Of a DNA stretch of 64,000 bases, positions 59,814-64,000 are shown in pieces (within the stretch, counting starts at the first letter, position 1; each line of letters opens with the position of its first letter). The stretch spans positions 35,222 to 99,221 of the forward strand of contig JAJHRM010000002.1 of assembly GCA_020832965.1 (NCBI GenBank), read 5' to 3'. The DNA is from Thermofilum sp. (GTDB taxonomy: Archaea > Thermoproteota > Thermoprotei > Thermofilales > Thermofilaceae). The notes under the pieces are model-generated. The model searched no databases, was not told the origin of the DNA, and worked only from the letters and a program-made list of their open reading frames with translations. Both the position numbers and the translations under genes were made by a program.

Positions 59814-60266
59814 ATGGACGACAGCAGGCACAGGCGTCCCAGCGAGGTGCTCACACGGAGCGCTGAAGAGGCCTTCAGCCACGCCATGAGCATGCTCGAC
59901 GAGCCTGATTTCAACGTCGTCGAAATCGATAGCACCCACAAAGCTGTGATGGTCATAAAGCTTCGTGTCCCTCATGCAGGCAAGGTTTTCTTCGCGTCAT
60001 TATACGATTTCCTTGATGAACGACTTTTCCTACAGGCCATAGACCCAAAGCGTCATCATACGATTTACTACGTTCGTGTCTCTGATGTTTTCCGCTCCCC
60101 CCACCTACCCCCGCCTGAGAGAAGATTCTTCGTGGCCTCTAGAGAAGAATTAGCCAGCAAGCTTCACAATACATTAGTGGAATTGTTCAAGGGGACGGAA
60201 GATGAGAAGTGGGGAATACGTGTTGTGGGTCGAAAGTGCTTTGAGGTAGGGCTTCGCGCGCGCTGA
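59814..60266 (+). CDS. Unknown protein, tandem paralogue 3
   Basis: The 150-residue protein repeats the pattern SAEEAFSHAMSMLDEPDFNVVEI, VMVIKLRVPHAG, TIYYVRVSDV and SREELASKLHNTLVELF. Identity with paralogue 1 is low but the motif order is clear. ATG 59814 lies 13 bases after CTTTTAATC. The C-terminus ends with a GCGCGCGC block (residues RAR). Function unknown. Confidence 0.6.
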   Translation: MDDSRHRRPSEVLTRSAEEAFSHAMSMLDEPDFNVVEIDSTHKAVMVIKLRVPHAGKVFFASLYDFLDERLFLQAIDPKRHHTIYYVRVSDVFRSPHLPPPERRFFVASREELASKLHNTLVELFKGTEDEKWGIRVVGRKCFEVGLRAR

Positions 60267-60917
60267 GTCTTCTAGTGCGCGCAGGCATTGCACAGCTTCC
60301 ACGGGCGCGCTGGCGGGAAAAGAAGTAACGGGGCATCCTTCTTCCTATAATTTTTAAAATTAACGTTTTCAAAAAATCTTACACGTTTAAATAAATGTGT
60401 TGTTTAAAATATCGTGGCCTCCTTTTATCCTAAATGCTACTTTTTTAATGATAAAAGTAGTTTTACAATACGGACATGAAAACCAGGCCAAACAGTGGAT
60501 ATCAAAAAACCCTGAGGGATTCAGCGCAACAAAGCACGAGGTACAACACACAAATCTCATCAGCCATATAACGTATAATGTACAACAGAATATGAAATAT
60601 GGAGAATGAACATCATGCTACATCCTTTAAAGTGGATAAATGAGGGGAGAAAATTCACCAAATACATTGGAAAGCCTTGAGAAAAAGATAAATTGACCCG
60701 GCAACTTCACCACACAGCGCGTGCCCCGTGCCTGTCATCTCAATGGACGGTAAAATTGTCCTCCCAGGCGCAGCGCGCGCAAGGACTAGCTCGGAGAGGA
60801 ACTTAAGCTCTCGAGAGGGAAGTTTAAGACGATTGAAGACATAGTCGAGCACTTTGTTGTAAGAAGATGCGCACGCTCTGAATAAGGTATATATTGGTTC
60901 TGCGCGTTGAGGTACTT
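60267..60917. other. 651-base gap: AT-rich sequence, hairpin and gene remnants
   Basis: No intact gene is clear. CTACTTTT/AAAAGTAG around 60437-60460 forms a hairpin. A 53-codon frame at 60448-60609 has no promoter at proper distance and a neutral composition, so I do not call it. From 60728 a short stretch resembles the next gene, described separately. The TATA box of that gene is GGTATATAT (60886-60894). Confidence 0.35.
60728..60885 (+). pseudogene. Remnant of a duplicated thioredoxin-fold gene segment
   Basis: GTG at 60728 onward encodes VPVISMDGKIVLPG. This matches VPAFSLDGRIVLQG in the intact gene 340 bases downstream, with DNA similarity over about 40 bases. Past a GCGCGC block a second open piece, in another frame, reads ELKLSRGKFKTIEDIVEHF and ends with TAA at 60883-60885. 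The two pieces may come from different genes. Both are non-functional fragments. Confidence 0.45.
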
Positions 60918-61661
60918 ATGCTCGAGATATATGTTCATCCAAGGTGCTCGAAATCGTACCGGGTGTTCTGTCTTCTAAGGTCTCTTCCGCCCGAGGGGCA
61001 GATAGCTTTCCTCAACGTTGAGAAGTGTCCATTTTATGCCCTCGAGAAGGGCGTTTTCTCTGTGCCTGCCTTCTCATTGGACGGTAGAATCGTCCTCCAA
61101 GGCTACTTCGAAGACGACGAGGTAAAGTCCCTTGTTGAGCAGGGCAAAGTCTACGTGAAAGACTTCGAGGAAGCATACGTAAGACTGCTTAAAAGCATGT
61201 ATCACTCCTTCACTGTTGCATCAGCAGTATACTTAGCTGGCGACCCATCTATCCTGGCGAATTCGGCGAGCTACCTGTTGTCTGCCAGCGGCGCACTGTT
61301 TGTTCCGGAAAGCGAAAGATTCTTAAGATACGTGGCCAGCAGGCTTGGCCCAGAAGTCTTCCCGCAGATAGAAAGAGACCTGCTCAGGAACATTGCTGGG
61401 AACTTTGCCCGAGACCTCTACTGGCTCTTCGGGGAGACCCCAACTAGGGGGCTTGCCGAGAGCCTTGGCGAGAAGTACTTTTACACTTGGCTGTTGTCAA
61501 GGGCGAGCATTGGGAGAGTATTTGTCCCTCACTCCCTGAAGAAGCCTGAGGTAGAGGTAAGGGTATCGAAGGCGTGGAGCTATGTTTTGGGCGTCATCGA
61601 TAAGGTTGGCGAGCGTGTTGTCGAAGAGCAGCGGAAAATACCGGCCGATTGGCTTGGTTAA
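60918..61661 (+). CDS. Protein with glutaredoxin/thioredoxin-like N-terminus and helical C-terminal domain
   Basis: The 247-residue protein starts MLEIYVHPRCSKSYRVFCLL, a thioredoxin-like strand and helix with a single cysteine near residue 10 (no CxxC), then SVPAFSLDGRIVLQGYF at the cis-proline region. The rest (about 90-247) is helical and unknown. It resembles glutaredoxin-like domains used for binding rather than redox. ATG 60918 is 28 bases after GGTATATAT (60886-60894). It ends with a strong hairpin terminator. Confidence 0.65.
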   Translation: MLEIYVHPRCSKSYRVFCLLRSLPPEGQIAFLNVEKCPFYALEKGVFSVPAFSLDGRIVLQGYFEDDEVKSLVEQGKVYVKDFEEAYVRLLKSMYHSFTVASAVYLAGDPSILANSASYLLSASGALFVPESERFLRYVASRLGPEVFPQIERDLLRNIAGNFARDLYWLFGETPTRGLAESLGEKYFYTWLLSRASIGRVFVPHSLKKPEVEVRVSKAWSYVLGVIDKVGERVVEEQRKIPADWLG

Positions 61662-61665
61662 ACCC

Positions 61666-61694
61666 GGGTTTTGAAAAACCCTTTTGCCGGTTTT
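61666..61694 (+). terminator. Hairpin and T-tract after the thioredoxin-fold gene
   Basis: GGGTTTTGAAAAACCC begins a few bases after the stop and is followed by CTTTTGCCGG and TTTTTT. The inverted repeat and T-runs support transcription termination. Confidence 0.6.
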
Positions 61695-61788
61695 TTACGT
61701 AGCATGCTTATTTTGATGTTTTTGGTAAGAAGGCGCGCGCTAAGTCAAGTCTAGAGAAACAGTAACCGGGAGGCTTTATCTCGACGCG

Positions 61789-62688
61789 CTATATCTTGCC
61801 CTGTAACATGAGTTGGATTAGCTTGTCTATTTTTTCGCTGGCAATGTTATAGTTCAATAGGAAGTCGATTTCCTTGGAGACCTGGTTGATGGTGTTTTTC
61901 ATTTCGTTCCATGCTCTGCCATCGGTGATCCAGATGAAATGCATGTTCTTTCCCTTGGTCTTTCTTTGGAGTTCTATGTATGCGTTTGCTGTTTCGATGG
62001 GTTTGCTTCCACTCTCACTGTAAAAATTGCATTCGATGAGCACTTTGGGTTCTCCTTGATAGTATATGACAAAATCAGCATTCTTTTTCCTCGAGATCTT
62101 AAAACTGTCGTCGTTTCTTGAAATTGAAAGATCTGGGAATCCCGATAGTTTCCTTTTGAGTAGCAACTCGACTAGGTCTTCAAATATTTTTCCGCTTCGG
62201 TTTTTTCGTGCGTTCGTGTCTAAGCCAACCTCTACTCCCAATAGGTAGGCGTATAGGTCATTTATTTCTGAGAAAAGATTGATGATGCCGACGTTCCGGC
62301 AAAAGTCTACTAGCTCCTCAGCCTCTTCGGGGCTTATCATGCGCTCTGTAAAGTCAAATACCTTATAGATTGCTTTTTCGCTTATCTCTAGGATGGGTAT
62401 GCTGCTCTCTCGGACTGCGATAAGTAGGGGTATGACCTTGATTGTCTCGGGGTATTTTAGGAATATTTCTTTTAGCTCGGATTCCCTATCTTCTCTATCT
62501 ATCTTTGTTAAAGCATTTAGCAGGCAAATTTCCTTGACGTGGCTTTTTACGTTATTTTTCACCTTGTTCCAGTCTACAAAGTATTCATATGTCCAGTTTG
62601 TCTCGAGGAGTGTATTGAAGAAATGCTCTAGGAATTCTTTCTCGCTTTTGAAACCTAGGAGCTCGTACCTTACCAGTTTCACCACCAC
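61789..62688 (-). CDS. Type II restriction endonuclease, DpnII-like
   Basis: The 299-residue protein has a C-terminal nuclease-like region: FEDLVELLLKRK, KNADFVIYYQGEPKVLIECN and FYSESGSKPIETANAYIELQ, which match the DpnII-family NFYxxxGSKPxExxxxY signature and the Asp/Glu-Cys-type catalytic strand (ADFVIY...LIECN). DpnII homologues cut GATC, but specificity can differ. It overlaps the methyltransferase gene by 10 bases, so the pair forms an operon. A preceding GTG or a downstream start is possible. Confidence 0.8.
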   Translation of the reverse strand: MVVKLVRYELLGFKSEKEFLEHFFNTLLETNWTYEYFVDWNKVKNNVKSHVKEICLLNALTKIDREDRESELKEIFLKYPETIKVIPLLIAVRESSIPILEISEKAIYKVFDFTERMISPEEAEELVDFCRNVGIINLFSEINDLYAYLLGVEVGLDTNARKNRSGKIFEDLVELLLKRKLSGFPDLSISRNDDSFKISRKKNADFVIYYQGEPKVLIECNFYSESGSKPIETANAYIELQRKTKGKNMHFIWITDGRAWNEMKNTINQVSKEIDFLLNYNIASEKIDKLIQLMLQGKI

Positions 62689-63671
62689 TTCATGCTGTCT
62701 CTGTACTTTTCTATGTCCTCGTCTTCGGCTGGCTTTCTAAACACGAAAAGGTGCTCGTGCGCGATCAGGTAGAAGTCTGTCCAGTGTTTTTTGTTTTCTG
62801 GCTTCTCTACCCAGCATTCTTCACTTGTTTTCGCTAGGCGTGTCCATTTCTTTTCGGTTGTCTTTGTGTTCCACTGTATCTTGATGATGTCTTCCCTCAG
62901 TATGAAGCCCACATCGAGGAACTGCTGCATGACTCTGAAGGCTATCGGGACGTAGTGCCTGTGCCTCCTAGTGTCGCCTATAAGTATTGCGCAGTACCTG
63001 CCGGGCTTCAGGACTCTGAAGCTCTCCTGGGCGACTTCCCGTATTCCCTGCAGGTACTCCTCCAGGCTGTAGACCTGCGATAGGTCCCCCTCGATTCTCT
63101 TGGCTTTAGAGTACGAGATTATGTTTGCATAGGGAGGATGAGTCGCTATAAGGTCTATGGATTCGTCTACGATGAGATTCAGGTTCCGGGCGTCGCCATG
63201 ATAAACTCTTATGACTGGCTCCTTGTAACCTGGATCTAAAGGTCTGTAACTAAAATTCAGTCTATCCATAGTGAGCATGACGGCCTCGTAGTTTATGTCT
63301 ACGCCTATGGCGTTTCTGCCTAAAAGCTTGCTTTCGACTAGTGTTGTACCGCTCCCGCACATTTGGTCCAGGACTGTCTCCCCGGGCTTACTGTACCTTA
63401 GTATCAGGTTTCTCGCTATCTGTGGAGCCCAGTTTCCCCTGTAGTCACCCCTATGGGTAGCCCAGTCCCCCCTGTCCGGAAAAGACCAGACTGTGGCTGT
63501 TTCGAGGGTAAAACCGTCCGGGGCATACTTCTCAATCCTGTAGGGTCTTCCGATGGGGATTTCCTCGTCCTCGATACGCACGAAGCTGTGTTTCTTGACG
63601 TAGTCCAGGTACTCCTCCCTAGTTATCAGCCTCATCGGGATGTATTTCTCCTGCTTGGACTTAGCCTCCAT
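62679..63671 (-). CDS. Site-specific DNA methyltransferase (N4/N6-amino type)
   Basis: The 330-residue enzyme has FPDRGDWATHRGDYRGNW before motif I LDQMCGSGTTLVESKLLG (about 101-118), and the catalytic THPPY (about 177-181), which follows motif I. This is the usual amino-methyltransferase arrangement with TxPPY in place of DPPY/TSPPY. It probably protects the host from the adjacent DpnII-like nuclease. A TATA-like ATTAACAAAC region is placed about 30 bases upstream of ATG 63671. Confidence 0.85.
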   Translation of the reverse strand: MEAKSKQEKYIPMRLITREEYLDYVKKHSFVRIEDEEIPIGRPYRIEKYAPDGFTLETATVWSFPDRGDWATHRGDYRGNWAPQIARNLILRYSKPGETVLDQMCGSGTTLVESKLLGRNAIGVDINYEAVMLTMDRLNFSYRPLDPGYKEPVIRVYHGDARNLNLIVDESIDLIATHPPYANIISYSKAKRIEGDLSQVYSLEEYLQGIREVAQESFRVLKPGRYCAILIGDTRRHRHYVPIAFRVMQQFLDVGFILREDIIKIQWNTKTTEKKWTRLAKTSEECWVEKPENKKHWTDFYLIAHEHLFVFRKPAEDEDIEKYRDSMKWW

Positions 63672-63771
63672 GCCACTTCACTTAACTCCACAAGTTTGTT
63701 AAACCAGGGCTAAATAAAAATGTTCCCAGTGCTTAATAAAGCATACACTTAAAAAGCGGACATGTAGCTTG

Positions 63772-64000
63772 CTACCCGTCAACCATCTTTTCCTTTAGCA
63801 ACCGCAAGCCCGTAGCCAGAGCCAGGCTATTTAGATCTCCGGGGTCTACGCCGATGTAAAAAAATTGCATGGTTTTTTTGGGTAATCGCTTTGTGAAAAC
63901 CCTGTTTTTGGCCTGTTTTTTGGTTTTTACGCCGTGTGTTTTTAGCCGGTTTTTTCTCGTAGTTTTTTGCTTGCTGCTTGCGGGGGCAGGGCTAGCAGCG
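63772..64000 (-). CDS. C-terminal end of a protein truncated by the window edge
   Basis: A minus-strand frame stays open from base 64000 to TAG at 63772-63774 (75 codons). The encoded tail has an Ala/Ser/Pro stretch, then a Lys/Arg-rich segment of about 35 residues, then FFYIGVDPGDLNSLALATG and a charged end. The strong poly-T look of the DNA comes from AAA/AAC codons. I do not recognise the family. It lies just upstream of the methyltransferase gene and may be part of the defence locus. Confidence 0.5.
   Translation of the reverse strand, partial: AASPAPASSKQKTTRKNRLKTHGVKTKKQAKNRVFTKRLPKKTMQFFYIGVDPGDLNSLALATGLRLLKEKMVDG

Noticed and set aside
60448..60609. 53-codon plus-strand frame in an AT-rich gap
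   Set aside because: No TATA at the usual distance, no neighbour partner and no recognisable sequence; it could be chance in AT-rich DNA.
63860..64000. T-rich quasi-repeat (GTTTTTxGCC-like units), possibly a CRISPR leader or origin
   Set aside because: The complement is an open frame whose Lys codons give the T-runs; the units are irregular.
1..64000. CRISPR arrays, rRNA and tRNA genes
   Set aside because: No regularly spaced direct repeats and no conserved tRNA T-arm or rRNA blocks were seen; intron-containing tRNAs could be missed by eye.

Overview
The window looks like chromosomal DNA of a hyperthermophilic crenarchaeon (Thermoproteota), most like a Thermofilum-type member of the Thermoproteales. 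The evidence is gene content and gene architecture, not a database match. Archaeal markers are Taw3, CTP-dependent riboflavin kinase, archaemetzincin, AMP phosphorylase, XerA, the ADP-forming acyl-CoA synthetase beta subunit, a tungsten aldehyde:ferredoxin oxidoreductase, a ThiR-like (HTH-ThiN) regulator and a C/D box sRNA. Many genes have an AT-rich TATA-like box 24-30 bases upstream of the start codon and no leader, and many neighbours overlap by 1-16 bases. I used those TATA positions to choose several starts.

Layout. 1-3.8 kb: wybutosine gene taw3, then a divergent metal-uptake locus (znuCB-type ABC genes plus a NikR-like regulator on the minus strand, a binding protein on the plus strand). 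4-12 kb: membrane hydrolase, spermidine synthase, lone biotin carboxylase, TatD, an isoprenoid trio (prenyl synthase, methyltransferase, geranylgeranyl-reductase-like) and a sugar nucleotidyltransferase. 12-24 kb: enolase, HD protein, DegT aminotransferase with acdB, a C/D sRNA, bifunctional nuclease, XerA, small regulators, folate enzyme, archaemetzincin and RibK. 24-31 kb: an overlapping AOR-MoaD-Cys-protein-YkgJ operon, AMP phosphorylase and a UbiD-family decarboxylase. 31-39 kb: small unknown genes and an amino-sugar block (glmS, glmU-like, glycosyltransferase). 39-44 kb: an aminotransferase, then a four-gene operon of a Ras-like GTPase with three uncharacterised proteins. 44-49.5 kb: two radical SAM proteins, a TrmB-like regulator and ThiR. 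49.7-55.2 kb: a minus-strand salvage/transport block (deaminase, two nucleoside phosphorylases, FkbM methyltransferase, ECF S component). 55-64 kb: accessory DNA with a frameshifted secreted protein, three tandem paralogues, gene remnants, a thioredoxin-fold protein and a DpnII-type restriction-modification pair.

The gaps between genes are not blank. Many contain GCGCGC blocks. Five of these gaps (3873-4009, 5963-6136, 20018-20122, 22276-22435, 49580-49690) hold diverged fragments that resemble each other in DNA and in residual reading frames, so I treat them as a dispersed, decayed repeat family. Other gaps hold remnants of an HsdS subunit and of unknown proteins. I saw no CRISPR array, no rRNA and no tRNA gene.
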